Numbered from the stretch's first letter, positions 48,336 through 58,026 are shown. The stretch: 64,000 nt of DNA from Anaeromyxobacter sp. Fw109-5 (GCF_000017505.1 NC_009675.1:2170001-2234000), one strand, 5' to 3'. Translations and numbers: made by a program. The notes: generated by a model from the sequence alone, not told the origin.

Positions 48336-49313
48336 ATCGACCGCAGGACCTTCGTCGCTCCTCCCGAGGTCGCCGGCGCGCGCCTCGACGTCGCGCTCGC
48401 GCGTCTCGCGCCCGAGCTCTCTCGCGCCCGCGTGCAGCGCCTCGTCGAGGAGGGACGCGTCCGGGTGGACGGCCGCGCGGCGAAGGCGTCGGCGCGGTTG
48501 CGCGGGGGCGAGACGGTCGACGTCGAGATCCCGCCCCCCGAGCCGAGCGGCCTCGTCGCGCAGGAGCTGCCCCTCGCGGTGCTGTACGAGGACGCCGACC
48601 TCCTCGTGCTCGACAAGGCCGCCGGCATGGTGGTGCACCCGGCCCGCGGCGCGCCCCACTCCACGGTGGTGAACGCGCTGCTCCACCGCCTCGGCGTGGG
48701 GGCCGCCGCGCCCGCCGAGGGGCTCCGCCTCGGCCTCGTGCACCGGCTCGACAAGGACACCTCCGGCTGCCTCGTGGTGGCGAAGACGGAGCCCGCGCTC
48801 GCCGCCCTCCAGGCGCAGTTCAAGGGGCGGACCGTGGAGAAGCGCTACCTCGCGCTGTGCCACGGGCTGCTCGCGCCCGAGGGGCGGCTCGACACGCCGT
48901 ACGGCCGTCACCCGCGAGACCGGATTCGCTTCACGACCCGGGTGAAGAGCGCGCGGCGCGCGGTGACCGAGTGGCGCGCGCTGGAGTCGTTCCCGGCGGG
49001 AGCCACGCTCGCCGAGGTGACGCTGCTCACCGGCCGCACGCACCAGATCCGCGTCCACCTCGCGGAGGCGGGCCACCCGCTCCTCGCCGACGCCGTCTAC
49101 GGGGGCACCCGCCGCGAGGCCCGGCTCCCGCCCGAGCACCCCGTGCGCCTCGCCGCCGGCGCGATCGGTCGCCAGGCGCTGCACGCCGCGCGCCTCGCCT
49201 TCGATCACCCCCGCACTGGCCGGCGCCTCGCGCTCGAGGCGCCGCTGCCCGACGACCTCCGCCGCGGCCTGCAGGTGCTCCGCGGCGCGGCGGCGACGGC
49301 GCGGCCTCGCTGA
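48336..49313 (+). CDS. rluD: RluD-type ribosomal large subunit pseudouridine synthase
   Basis: About 325 aa. An S4 RNA-binding domain (ARLDVALARLAPELSRARVQRLVEEGRVRVDG in parts) precedes the catalytic domain with HRLDKDTSGCLVVAKT (catalytic Asp) and LTGRTHQIRVHLAEAGHPLLAD. It makes pseudouridines in 23S rRNA, probably at helix 69. No ATG, GTG or TTG lies in frame between the preceding gene and the S4 domain. I placed the start at ATC 48336, 7 bases after a GGAGA site; CTG 48315 is an alternative. Start choice is therefore low-confidence, the function is not. Confidence 0.88.
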   Translation: MDRRTFVAPPEVAGARLDVALARLAPELSRARVQRLVEEGRVRVDGRAAKASARLRGGETVDVEIPPPEPSGLVAQELPLAVLYEDADLLVLDKAAGMVVHPARGAPHSTVVNALLHRLGVGAAAPAEGLRLGLVHRLDKDTSGCLVVAKTEPALAALQAQFKGRTVEKRYLALCHGLLAPEGRLDTPYGRHPRDRIRFTTRVKSARRAVTEWRALESFPAGATLAEVTLLTGRTHQIRVHLAEAGHPLLADAVYGGTRREARLPPEHPVRLAAGAIGRQALHAARLAFDHPRTGRRLALEAPLPDDLRRGLQVLRGAAATARPR

Positions 49314-49315
49314 GA

Positions 49316-49398
49316 GGACCGAGCCAGGCCGGCGAGACCCGAGCAGCGCGAGGTCCGGCGACGGGCGGCGACGGCAAGGGGTTGTGTTTCACGGCCTC
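49316..49398 (+). repeat. Bipartite intergenic repeat, copy B (after rluD)
   Basis: Starts 2 bases after the rluD stop. Block 1 (49316-49353) differs from copy A at 33040-33077 at two positions; block 2 (49366-49398) matches 33151-33180 with small insertions. The element ends 10 bases before the stop of the convergent lipoprotein gene. Confidence 0.7.
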
Positions 49399-49408
49399 GC
49401 GGGGCCCG

Positions 49409-50875
49409 TCACGGGCGCGGGGAGCCGGACGCGAGCCGGCACTGCCGCGCGTAGGCGTCGAGCCGGACCGCGAGCTCGCGCCGTGCCTCCGGCGGCGCGC
49501 GCTCGGGCAGCGCGTCGATGGCGCGCTGCTGCACGGGCATGGCGGCGGCGCACTGACCGAGGTCCGACAGCACCGCAGCGAAGCCGGCCAGGATCGCGGG
49601 GCTCCACGGCGCCACGTGGACCGCGCGGCGCGCGACCGGGAGGGCCTCGCCCGAGCGGCCCTGCGCCAGCAGCTCGGAGGCGAGGTTGTGCAGCGCGGCG
49701 GCGTTGGCGGGCGCGAGGTCCGCGGCGCGGCGCAGCGCGTCCTCCCGCTCCTCGGCGCGCGGCGGGCCCCGGAGCGAGAACGCGAGGAAGGTCCAGGCGC
49801 GCGGGTCGAGCGGGTGGGCGTCGACCGCCGCGCGCGCGAGGCGCACGGGATCCTCCCCCCACAGCGCGGCGCGGTACTGGAGCGCGATGGGGTGGGCGCG
49901 GTCCTCCGCCAGGGTCTCCTCCACCTCCGCGCGCAGCGCGTCGAGCGGCTTCGCGGGCCCGTGCTGCCACAGGGCGAGGCGGATCGCGTGGACCTCCGTC
50001 GAGGGGATGCGCTGCTCGTAGTAGCCGATCGCCGCCGGCACCGGGATCTCTCGCGCGTCCGCCTCGAGCGGGCGGCGCGCGTGCGCCGCGAGCGCCGCGT
50101 CGAGCTCCTCGAGCGCGCCGGGCCGGGCCGGGTCGAGCTCGGGGAGCGCGGAGCGCCAGGCCTCCCCGGGTGAATCGCCGGAGGCGAGCCGGCGCTGGAG
50201 CGCGGTGAACGCCTCCGCGCGCTCGGACGAGAGGTAGCTCACGAGGAGCCAGCTCGCGGCGTACCAGTCGAGCACGTCGCGGGCGCCGGCGGTCCCGTCC
50301 CACGCGAGCAGCTCACGCGAGGGGACGGGGAATCGCCGCGCGCGCGCCAGCCGCGCCGCGGGGGGCGTGCCCGGCGCGGGGGCGTCGTCGCCGAGCGCCT
50401 CCATGGCGACCGCCAGCCCCTCGGCGAACCAGCGCGGCTGCCGCCGGAAGGTCCCCGCGAGGAAGTGGTGAGCGATCTCGTGCGCGAGGAGGGCGCGCTG
50501 GTCCGGGCGCAGCGTGCCAGCGAGCACGATCCGCGGCGGACCGCCCTCGCTGCGGAGGTAATAGCCCTCCGCGCCCTCGGGCGCGAACGGCGCGTACTCC
50601 GCGGCGGTGCGGAAGGCGATGACCTCGACGCGTCCCGGGGCGGGCGGCGCGGCCGGGAGCGACGCCGCCACGGCCGCGTGCATTCGCTCGAAGCGCCCGA
50701 TCAGCGCCCCGGCCCCGGCGGCGTCGAGGTCGGTGCGCAGCACGAAGTGGTCGCTCGCGAGCTCGCGCCACTGCGCGCCACCTCGGTCGGGACAGCGGAA
50801 CGGCCGTGGTCCACCGGCGCAGGCGCCGAGGAGCGCGAGCGAGCCGAGGACGACGAGCGCGACGCGAGGCCGCAC
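49409..50875 (-). CDS. Peptidase MA-like lipoprotein with TPR region
   Basis: A 488-aa lipoprotein (signal to LLGAC, Cys19). Residues about 36-230 are a gluzincin-like metalloprotease domain: HEIAHH (132-137) and 15 residues later FAEGLA with Glu152 as third ligand, as in the peptidase MA family/DUF1570. Residues about 330-470 hold tetratricopeptide-like helices (ALHNLASELLAQGRSGEALPVARRAVHV in parts). A cell-envelope protease or protease-like scaffold is likely; substrate unknown. The GTG start follows TACGAT by 6 bases. Confidence 0.8.
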   Translation of the reverse strand: MRPRVALVVLGSLALLGACAGGPRPFRCPDRGGAQWRELASDHFVLRTDLDAAGAGALIGRFERMHAAVAASLPAAPPAPGRVEVIAFRTAAEYAPFAPEGAEGYYLRSEGGPPRIVLAGTLRPDQRALLAHEIAHHFLAGTFRRQPRWFAEGLAVAMEALGDDAPAPGTPPAARLARARRFPVPSRELLAWDGTAGARDVLDWYAASWLLVSYLSSERAEAFTALQRRLASGDSPGEAWRSALPELDPARPGALEELDAALAAHARRPLEADAREIPVPAAIGYYEQRIPSTEVHAIRLALWQHGPAKPLDALRAEVEETLAEDRAHPIALQYRAALWGEDPVRLARAAVDAHPLDPRAWTFLAFSLRGPPRAEEREDALRRAADLAPANAAALHNLASELLAQGRSGEALPVARRAVHVAPWSPAILAGFAAVLSDLGQCAAAMPVQQRAIDALPERAPPEARRELAVRLDAYARQCRLASGSPRP

Positions 50876-51039
50876 GGAGGGATCGTAGCTCCGCCGCGGG
50901 ACGCCGGCGCAAGAGGGGGCGGCCGAGCGTTACGGGGCCCCGAACGAGCTCCGGACGTCACTGCAGGCATCGATCGTCTCGAAGCCGAGGGCCACGCGGT
51001 CGTTCATGGCGGCGTGCGTCACCGCTGCGCGCGCGGCCC

Positions 51040-52305
51040 TCACCCCGCCGCGTCCGCCCCGGCCGGCTCGGCGGGCGGGTCCGCAGGCTCGTCCGACTCG
51101 TCCTGCTCCGCTGCAGCGGGGGGCTTCTGCGGCGAGCTGCCGGCGTCCCATCCCCTGAACTGCACCTCGACCCGGAACGTGACCGCGTACTGCGGCGCGC
51201 GGCCAGCCTCCGGAGTCCACGGCCAGAACACCTCGGGCTCGGCCTCCACGAAGAGCCAGCGCCGGTACACGTCCGTCCGGAGGCGGGTGGCCACGCGGTA
51301 GCGATCGATCTCGGGCCGCAGATCCGTGGCGCCCCTCATCCCGACGCCCACGGAGCCGAACACGGTGCGGGTGAACGCACGCAGCGCCATGAGCTCGGTG
51401 GACCACTCCACCCCGGGGCTGACCTCCGTGAGCTGGGCCGAGCCGCTGAGGCGGAGCAGCGCCGCGCGCTTGATGCCGCGCTCGAGGTGCGCGTCCACGG
51501 AGGTCCCGAAGTGCGTGTCGGTCCGCCAGAACCCGGTCGTCGCGAGCCGGGTGAGGAAGAGGTCGCCGACGGGGATGGCCCAGCGCAGGCGCGCCCGCGC
51601 GAACCCGCCGGGAGGCAGCTGCAGCAGGACGCCGGCGCCCAGATCGCCGTGCGCGATGAGCCCCTCCCAGAACCTGAGCCGTAGCTCCGCGCCGCCGGAT
51701 CCGGCCGGCTCGGGCTCCTCCGTGTCCTCGCCGAACATGGTGGTGAACGCGTCGCGGGTCTGCCCCTCCACCACCAGGCGCAGCCGCCGCAACAGGCGGT
51801 TGAAGCCGGGCAAGCGGAGGTCGGCGCGCAGCGCGGTGGTGTAGGTGGGCACGCGCCCTTCCTCGAGGCGAAGCTCGTTGCGCCAGCGGAAGAACGACGT
51901 CGATCGCTCCGCGTCCAGGGCGGTCTCGTCGGAGAAGAATCGGTCGAACACCAGCACCGGCGCGAAGAGCTGCTCGGCGACGAAGGCGTGGGTCGCGTCG
52001 AGCCAGTTGTCCTCGAGGGCGGCCCGCTCCCGCGCCCGTTCCTCCGGTTGCTCCTCGGGGATGGCCGGGGGGGCGCCGGGCGCCTCCGGCGCCTCCTTGC
52101 GCGGGAGCTTCAGCCCGAACCGGGCCCTCGGGGCCGACGGGGCGACCTCTTCCACGGGGGAGACCAGCGCCGGCGGGGGTGGCGTCGCGGGCTCGACCGC
52201 GCCGGCCCTCGCCCCCGGCTGGGCGAACGCCAGCCGAGGCGCGACGATGGTGAGGGGGGCGAGGGCGGCGAGGAGGGGCAGGCGACTCGGCACGGTCGCC
52301 TGCAC
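51040..52305 (-). CDS. Secreted beta-rich envelope protein (hypothetical)
   Basis: A 421-aa protein starting at GTG with the signal LPLLAALAPLTIVAPRLAFAQ. Residues about 25-95 are Pro/Glu-rich. The rest (about 105-390) has amphipathic beta-strands with alternating aromatic residues (FFRWRNELRLEEGRVPTYTT, RLRLVVEGQTRDAF, LRWAIPVGDLFLTRLATTGFW) typical of outer-membrane barrels, and then an acidic Ala/Pro tail, so no terminal-Phe beta-signal. I do not recognise the family. It is followed in the same direction by the next barrel gene upstream and may be cotranscribed. Confidence 0.65.
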   Translation of the reverse strand: MQATVPSRLPLLAALAPLTIVAPRLAFAQPGARAGAVEPATPPPPALVSPVEEVAPSAPRARFGLKLPRKEAPEAPGAPPAIPEEQPEERARERAALEDNWLDATHAFVAEQLFAPVLVFDRFFSDETALDAERSTSFFRWRNELRLEEGRVPTYTTALRADLRLPGFNRLLRRLRLVVEGQTRDAFTTMFGEDTEEPEPAGSGGAELRLRFWEGLIAHGDLGAGVLLQLPPGGFARARLRWAIPVGDLFLTRLATTGFWRTDTHFGTSVDAHLERGIKRAALLRLSGSAQLTEVSPGVEWSTELMALRAFTRTVFGSVGVGMRGATDLRPEIDRYRVATRLRTDVYRRWLFVEAEPEVFWPWTPEAGRAPQYAVTFRVEVQFRGWDAGSSPQKPPAAAEQDESDEPADPPAEPAGADAAG

Positions 52306-52376
52306 GTTAACCCGCGCGGGCCCCGCCGGACAGTGGAGCACCCGACCGTCGCGGCGGGACGGAGGAGGGGCACGCG

Positions 52377-53270
52377 CTACAGGAACAGGCGAGCGTAGAC
52401 GGAGAGGAAGCGCTCGTCGCCGCGGCTGCGATTCTCGGCGAGGAGGCCGCGGGAGCGGGGGAAGCGCTCGAGCGGCAGGAATCCGGAGCTCGTCCCGTCG
52501 TCCTTCCCGACCAGGTTCGAGAACTTCACGTCGGCGCCCACCGTCACGTTGTGGACCGGGGTGAGCTCGAGCCCGGCGCTCACCGGCCCGGCCATGCGGG
52601 CGTCGAAGTCGGAGCGCTCGTTCAGGGGGATGTCCACGCCGACGTTCCCGAACGCGGAGAGGCCGGGGAAGATCTGGAGCTGCAGCCCGAGCGCGGCGGC
52701 GACGGCGTCCGTGAACGCGACGGCGTCGCGATCGTTCAGGAACGAGGTCCAGTCGACGTCGGCGAGGACGGCGAGGCTCGGCCCGAGGGTGCGCTTGTAG
52801 AGCAGCCCCACCGCGCCGGTCCAGAGGGAGTCCGAGAAGTCGAACACGTTCACGCGGGCCTCGATCGCGACCTGGGCCTCGGAACCCATGCGCACGAACC
52901 CGAAGCGGGCGCGGCCGCCGATGTCGTCGTACGTCTCGTCGCAGTCGCCATCGTCGCCGGCGAAGCACAGGCCGGTGGAGTGGATGACGCCGAGCTGCAG
53001 GTCGTCCGAGACGCCGAAGTCGATGCTCGCAGGGAGGCTCCAGTCCGCCACCCGGGGATCGTTCCTGTCCGAGATCTCGAACCGCACCGGCACCCCGAGC
53101 TCGATGAGCCCCCGTGACAGGGTGAGCGGCTGACGGACGAGCTCCTGCGTCGGGTAGGAGTCCTTGGCGTACCGTGTGCCCGCCCCCTCGTCGAGCTGCG
53201 CGCGCGCGGGTGCGGCGGCGAGCAGGAGTCCGACGGCGGCGACGGCGAAGCGCAGGTTGGCGTTCTTCAC
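52377..53270 (-). CDS. Outer-membrane beta-barrel protein (hypothetical)
   Basis: A 297-aa protein. GTG 53270 gives signal MKNANLRFAVAAVGLLLAAAPARAQ, and GGGAGAAAGGGAGCACGCC precedes it. The mature part is beta-strand rich (LQLGVIHSTGLCFAG, QVAIEARVNVFDFSDSLW, VGLLYKRTLGPSLAVLADVDW, SVYARLFL at the end), with a Cys pair (CFAGDDGDC) in a loop. Family not recognised; a porin-like or surface barrel is inferred. The upstream in-frame ATG at 53345 adds a non-signal head and is rejected. Confidence 0.68.
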   Translation of the reverse strand: MKNANLRFAVAAVGLLLAAAPARAQLDEGAGTRYAKDSYPTQELVRQPLTLSRGLIELGVPVRFEISDRNDPRVADWSLPASIDFGVSDDLQLGVIHSTGLCFAGDDGDCDETYDDIGGRARFGFVRMGSEAQVAIEARVNVFDFSDSLWTGAVGLLYKRTLGPSLAVLADVDWTSFLNDRDAVAFTDAVAAALGLQLQIFPGLSAFGNVGVDIPLNERSDFDARMAGPVSAGLELTPVHNVTVGADVKFSNLVGKDDGTSSGFLPLERFPRSRGLLAENRSRGDERFLSVYARLFL

Positions 53271-53367
53271 GGCGTGCTCCCTTTCTCCCAGGGTCACTTC
53301 CACGCTCGTTCTATGAAGCCGCGCACGCCTGGTCCGCAACGGCATGCGGCCGCACCCCGGCGGGCAG

Positions 53368-53997
53368 TCACCTCACCGGCCGCGACGGCTCCGACGCAGG
53401 CGCGCTCGCCGAGCCCTCGGGCGGCCGCGCCTCGAGGCGGCGCATGACGCCCCGTGATCGGATTGACGCAGGGTCGATCTCGAAGCCTGCGTCGTGGAGG
53501 GCACGCTCCGTCTCCCGGTTCGGGTGGCAGCCCCCCGAGATCGTGGTCCAGGCGGGCTGCGTCCGATCCTGGAGCGCGCCCAGCGCGCCGCCGCCCCGCA
53601 CGTGCTCGAGCGCCCGCAGCGTGCCGGAGGGAGCGAGGACGCGGCGCACCTCGGCGAGCGCGCGCGGTACGTCCTCCACGCTGCAGAGCACGAGCCCCGA
53701 GACGACCGTGTCGAACGCGCCGTCGCGGAACGGCAGCGCCTCGGCGCGCGCGAGGACGAGGGGGACCCGGGGCGCGCGCCGCCGGGCGCGGGCCAGGTTC
53801 GCCCGGTGGGGATCGACCGCGATGGCCGCCGCGTCGCGCGGCAGGAGGGGGAGGTTCCGCCCGGTGCCCGTGCCGAGGTCGAGCACTCGGCCGCGCGCGC
53901 CGCCCGCGAGCCAGGCGCGCCACCGGCCGAGCCCCCCGCGCTCGAGGAGCGCCAGGCCGAGATCGTAGAGCCAGGGGATCTGCTCGAGGCCTCGCAT
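53368..53997 (-). CDS. Class I SAM-dependent methyltransferase
   Basis: A 209-aa methyltransferase. Motif I is VLDLGTGTGRNLPLL (about 39-53), with motif II Asp in AIAVDPHRANLARA and post-motif DGAFDTVVSGLVLCSV. LAEVRRVLAPSGTLRALEHV matches the methyltransferase_11/UbiE-like group. Substrate unknown. It is followed 35 bases upstream by the ABC transporter gene on the same strand, so the two may be cotranscribed. Confidence 0.85.
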   Translation of the reverse strand: MRGLEQIPWLYDLGLALLERGGLGRWRAWLAGGARGRVLDLGTGTGRNLPLLPRDAAAIAVDPHRANLARARRRAPRVPLVLARAEALPFRDGAFDTVVSGLVLCSVEDVPRALAEVRRVLAPSGTLRALEHVRGGGALGALQDRTQPAWTTISGGCHPNRETERALHDAGFEIDPASIRSRGVMRRLEARPPEGSASAPASEPSRPVR

Positions 53998-54032
53998 GTG
54001 GGACCGCTCGCGTGGGGCTGCCGTCCGGGACG

Positions 54033-55910
54033 TTACTCCAGGTAGCCCTGCGCCTGCAGCCGGAAGAGGTGGGCGTAGCGGCCATGGCGCGCCACGAGCT
54101 CGCGGTGGGTGCCGAGCTCCTCGAGCCGGCCCCCGTGGAGCACGGCGATCCGATCGGCGATGCGAACCGTGGAGAAGCGGTGCGAGATGACGATGGCGGT
54201 CCGGTCCGCCGCCAGCTCCTTGAAGCGCTGGAAGAGCTCGTGCTCGGCCTCCGCGTCGATGGCGGCGGTCGGCTCGTCGAGCACGAGCACCTCGGCGTCC
54301 TCGCGCATGAACGCGCGCGCCACGGCGAGCTTCTGCCACTGGCCGGAGGAGATCTCGTGCCCCGCCTCGAACCAGCCGCCGAGCACGGTGTCGTAGCCCT
54401 GCGGCAGCGCCTCGACGAGCGCCGCGGCGCCGCCCCGGCGCGCGGCCTCCGCGATGCGGGCGCGATCCTCGACGAAGGCCGGGTTCCCGAGCCCGATGTT
54501 CTCGGCGGCGGTGAACTGGTACCGCACGAAGTCCTGGAACACGGCGCCGATGCGCTGGCGCAGGTCGGCAGGATCCATGTCGCGCAGGTCCACGCCGCCG
54601 TAGCGGATCTCCCCCTCGGTCGGATCGTAGAGGCGGAGGAGCAGCTTCACGAGCGTGCTCTTCCCGGCGCCGTTCTCGCCCACGAGCCCGAGCTTCTCGC
54701 CCGGCGCCAAGGTCAGGCACAGATCCCGCAGGGCCCAGGCGGTCTTCCCCGGGTAGCGGAAGGAGACGTGCCGGAGCTCGATCTCCGCCGGCCGGCCCCG
54801 GGGCGGCCTCCGCGGCGGCCGCTCGCGTGGCTCCTCGCCGCCGGTCGGGATGTGCAGGTACCCGAAGAGATTGGACATGAAGAGCGCGTCCTCGTACATG
54901 CCGCCGACCGCCGAGAGGATCGCCTGCACCGATCCCTGCCCCTGCCGGAACACGGCGATGTAGAGGGTGAGGTCGCCGAGCGAGATGTCGCCGCGGGCCG
55001 CTCGCCCGGCCATGAGCGCGTACATCCCGTAGAACGCGAGGAGCGAGACGAGGCCGAAGGAGAGGCCGGCGCGGAGGCGCCGGACCGCGAGGCGCCGGTC
55101 CTCGTCGAAGAACTTCCGGAAGAGCGCGCGGTAGCGGTCGAGCACGAGCGGCCCCAGCCCGTAGAGCTTCACCTCCTTCACGTGGCTGTCGCGCGTCAGG
55201 ATCCACTCGAGGTAGTTGAGCCGCCGCCCCTCCGGGGCGCGCCAGGTCCAGAGCCGGAACGACTCGCCCGAGAGGCGCGCCTCGGCGAGGAAGGCCGGCA
55301 CGGACGCCGCCACGATGACGAGGACGCTCACGGGCGAGAGGCGGAGCAGGAGGCTGGAGAGCGCGACCAGGGTGACGGCGTTCTGCCCGATCGCGAACGC
55401 CTGCATGACGAGCGAGAGCGGCCGCGAGGACGCCTCGCGCCGCGCGTTCTGCATCCGGTCGTAGACCTCGGCGTCCTCGAAGTGGCGCAGCTCGAGCTCC
55501 AGCGCCTTCTCCAGGATCCGCTCGTTGATGCGGTTCCCGAGCGCGCCGCGCAGGAGCTCGCGGCGCAGGGCGAGGAGGCGCCCGGCCGCCATCTGCGCGG
55601 ACATGAGCCCGAGCTCGATGGCGACGAGCCACAGGACGCGCTCGCGGTCCGCGGCGAGGCCGCTGCGGGCCGCGGCGACCACCCCGTCGACGATGAGCTT
55701 CCCGGCCCAGGCGATGCCCGCGGGGAGCAGCGCGAGGACCAGCGTGAGCGCGCCGACGAGGAGCGCGCCGCGGCGATCCGCCTCCCACACGAGCCGCATG
55801 GTCCCCGGCACCTGGCGGAACACCACGCGCATCCCTTGCAGCCGCTCGCGGAGCGTCTCGCGGGTGGCGCGGGGCGGCGGCGGGAGAGGGTGGGAACGGG
55901 CGGCGGGCAC
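54033..55910 (-). CDS. ABC transporter, fused permease and ATP-binding domains
   Basis: A 625-aa half-transporter. The N-terminal 330 residues contain about six TM helices with EAKALELELRHFEDAEVYDRM-type coupling loop. The nucleotide-binding domain has Walker A GENGAGKST, signature ISSGQWQKLAVARAF (LSGGQ with a Ser), Walker B VLVLDEPTAA and the switch His in ISHRFSTVR. It likely exports a peptide, lipid or drug-like compound as a homodimer. I start at GTG 55910, 7 bases after TATAGC; an upstream ATG at 55952 lies before that box. Confidence 0.85.
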   Translation of the reverse strand: MPAARSHPLPPPPRATRETLRERLQGMRVVFRQVPGTMRLVWEADRRGALLVGALTLVLALLPAGIAWAGKLIVDGVVAAARSGLAADRERVLWLVAIELGLMSAQMAAGRLLALRRELLRGALGNRINERILEKALELELRHFEDAEVYDRMQNARREASSRPLSLVMQAFAIGQNAVTLVALSSLLLRLSPVSVLVIVAASVPAFLAEARLSGESFRLWTWRAPEGRRLNYLEWILTRDSHVKEVKLYGLGPLVLDRYRALFRKFFDEDRRLAVRRLRAGLSFGLVSLLAFYGMYALMAGRAARGDISLGDLTLYIAVFRQGQGSVQAILSAVGGMYEDALFMSNLFGYLHIPTGGEEPRERPPRRPPRGRPAEIELRHVSFRYPGKTAWALRDLCLTLAPGEKLGLVGENGAGKSTLVKLLLRLYDPTEGEIRYGGVDLRDMDPADLRQRIGAVFQDFVRYQFTAAENIGLGNPAFVEDRARIAEAARRGGAAALVEALPQGYDTVLGGWFEAGHEISSGQWQKLAVARAFMREDAEVLVLDEPTAAIDAEAEHELFQRFKELAADRTAIVISHRFSTVRIADRIAVLHGGRLEELGTHRELVARHGRYAHLFRLQAQGYLE

Positions 55911-55995
55911 GGCGCCCGCTATAACCCAGCCGACGAGCGAGATCGACGGCACACCCGCTCGATTTCTCCGGCGCGCTGTCGTAGATCAGCGGGCG

Positions 55996-57978
55996 ATGAA
56001 CATCCCGGAACGTCGGAGCGACGCGACGACGGCGATGGCACCAGCCGAATGGTCCATCGACCGCGCGACCCAGTTCTACAACATCGCCGGATGGGGGGCC
56101 GGCTTCTTCTCGGTCAACGAGAGGGGGCACGTCGTCGTCCACCCGATGGGCCAGCCCGGCCCCGTCATCGACCTGATGGACGTGGTCGAGGACATCCGCG
56201 AGCGCAAGATCGGCTTCCCCTGCGTGGTCCGCTTCCAGGACGTGCTCCGCGCGCGCGTGAAGCAGATCAACGAGGCCTTCGCGAAGGCCGTGGCGGAGAT
56301 GGGGTACGGCGCGCGCTACCTCGGCGTCTACCCGATCAAGGTGAACCAGATGCGCGAGGTGGTCGAGGAGATCCTCGACGCCGGCGCGCCGTACAACTAC
56401 GGCCTCGAGGCGGGCTCCAAGGGCGAGCTGCTCGTGGTCCTCGGGATGAACACCAACCCCGAGGCGCTCACCATCTGCAACGGGTACAAGGACGAGGAGT
56501 ACCTGCGCCTCGCGCTCCTCGGCCGCAAGCTCGGCCGCAAGGTCATCGTCGTCATCGAGAAGCTCTCCGAGCTGCCGCAGCTCCTCAAGCTCGGAGAGGA
56601 GATGGGCGTCGAGCCGATGATCGGGCTCCGCTCCAAGCTCACCACCCGCGGCACGGGGAAGTGGGAGGGCTCGTCCGGGGACTTCGCCAAGTTCGGGCTC
56701 ACCGTCCCCGAGCTCATCCACGCCGTACGGATCCTCAAGGACGCGAAGAAGGAGCACTGCGCGAAGCTGCTCCACTTCCACGTGGGCTCGCAGCTCACCG
56801 AGATCCGGGTGGTGAAGGACGCCGTGAACGAGGGCGCCCGCGTCTACGCGAAGCTCCGCAAGATGGGGCTGCCCATCGAGTACTTCGACGTCGGCGGCGG
56901 GATGGGCGTCGACTACGTCGGCGTCCAGACGAACGGGAACGCCCAGCCCGGCACCATCGCCTCTACGGTCAACTACACGCTCGACGAGTACGTCGGCGAC
57001 GTCGTCTACAACGTCCAGCGCGTCTGCGTGAACGAGGGCGTGCCCGAGCCGAACCTCGTCACGGAGTCCGGGCGGGCCATCACCGCCCACCACTCCTGCA
57101 TCATCATGAACGTCTTCGGCCACATCGAGATCGGGTCGGCGGAGGAGATCGCCGCCGCCTCGGCGCCGAAGCCGGACGAGCCGAAGCTCGTGCGGGAGAT
57201 GCGCGAGATCGTCTCCTCGATGACGCCGCGAAACCGGGCGGAGGCGTACCACGACGCCGCGGCCAAGAAGGAGGAGGCGCTCCAGATGTTCAAGCTCGGC
57301 ATCCTCGGCCTCGAGGAGCGGGCGGTCGTGGAGAGCCTCTTCTGGAAGCTGGTGCGCGGCATCGCCGACCTGAACCGCGGCAAGAAGCGGCTCCCGCGCG
57401 AGACCCGCGACCTGGCCGACAAGATCGCCGACCAGTACATGGCGAACTTCTCGCTCTTCCAGAGCGCGCCGGACCACTGGGCGTTCGACCAGCTCTTCCC
57501 CATCGTGCCCTTGCACCGGATGGGCGAGGTGCCGACGAAGGACTGCACCATCGTCGACATCACCTGCGACTCGGACGGAAAGATCGATCGCTTCATCGAG
57601 AACGACGGCGTCGACGAGACGCTCTCGCTCCACTCCCTGCGCCCCGGGGAGCCCTACTACCTCGGCATGTTCATGACCGGCGCCTACCAGGACATCATGG
57701 GCGACATGCACAACCTGTTCGGCCGGGTGAACGAGATCCACGTGTTCGTGGACGACGAGGACCCCGAGGACTTCTACATCGAGGAGGTCATCCCCGGCGA
57801 CACCATCGAGAAGGTGCTCTCGCGCCTGCAGTACGAGCCCGCCGAGCTGTCGCGCCGGGTGAAGGGCGCGCTCGACGGGAAGGTGAAGGAGGGCGCCATC
57901 CGGCCGAAGGAGGGCGTGTCGCTCGCCGACTTCTACGAGTCGGTGATGAAGGGCTACACGTACCTGGGGGGCGTGTGA
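55996..57978 (+). CDS. speA: Biosynthetic arginine decarboxylase
   Basis: A 660-aa PLP enzyme of the alanine-racemase fold that converts arginine to agmatine for polyamine synthesis. The PLP Lys is in YPIKVNQ (about residue 115 if the first ATG is used), with GLEAGSKGEL, LLHFHVGSQ, DVGGGMGVDYVG and ESGRAITAHH. The length and the C-terminal YEPAELSRRVKGALDG are of the SpeA (not inducible AdiA) type. An ATG at 56035 is the alternative start. It is divergent from the ABC transporter. Confidence 0.93.
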   Translation: MNIPERRSDATTAMAPAEWSIDRATQFYNIAGWGAGFFSVNERGHVVVHPMGQPGPVIDLMDVVEDIRERKIGFPCVVRFQDVLRARVKQINEAFAKAVAEMGYGARYLGVYPIKVNQMREVVEEILDAGAPYNYGLEAGSKGELLVVLGMNTNPEALTICNGYKDEEYLRLALLGRKLGRKVIVVIEKLSELPQLLKLGEEMGVEPMIGLRSKLTTRGTGKWEGSSGDFAKFGLTVPELIHAVRILKDAKKEHCAKLLHFHVGSQLTEIRVVKDAVNEGARVYAKLRKMGLPIEYFDVGGGMGVDYVGVQTNGNAQPGTIASTVNYTLDEYVGDVVYNVQRVCVNEGVPEPNLVTESGRAITAHHSCIIMNVFGHIEIGSAEEIAAASAPKPDEPKLVREMREIVSSMTPRNRAEAYHDAAAKKEEALQMFKLGILGLEERAVVESLFWKLVRGIADLNRGKKRLPRETRDLADKIADQYMANFSLFQSAPDHWAFDQLFPIVPLHRMGEVPTKDCTIVDITCDSDGKIDRFIENDGVDETLSLHSLRPGEPYYLGMFMTGAYQDIMGDMHNLFGRVNEIHVFVDDEDPEDFYIEEVIPGDTIEKVLSRLQYEPAELSRRVKGALDGKVKEGAIRPKEGVSLADFYESVMKGYTYLGGV

Positions 57979-58026
57979 CCCGCGCGATCGGTTGCGCCGC
58001 GGGCGTCCCGCGGTAATCGAAGCGAG

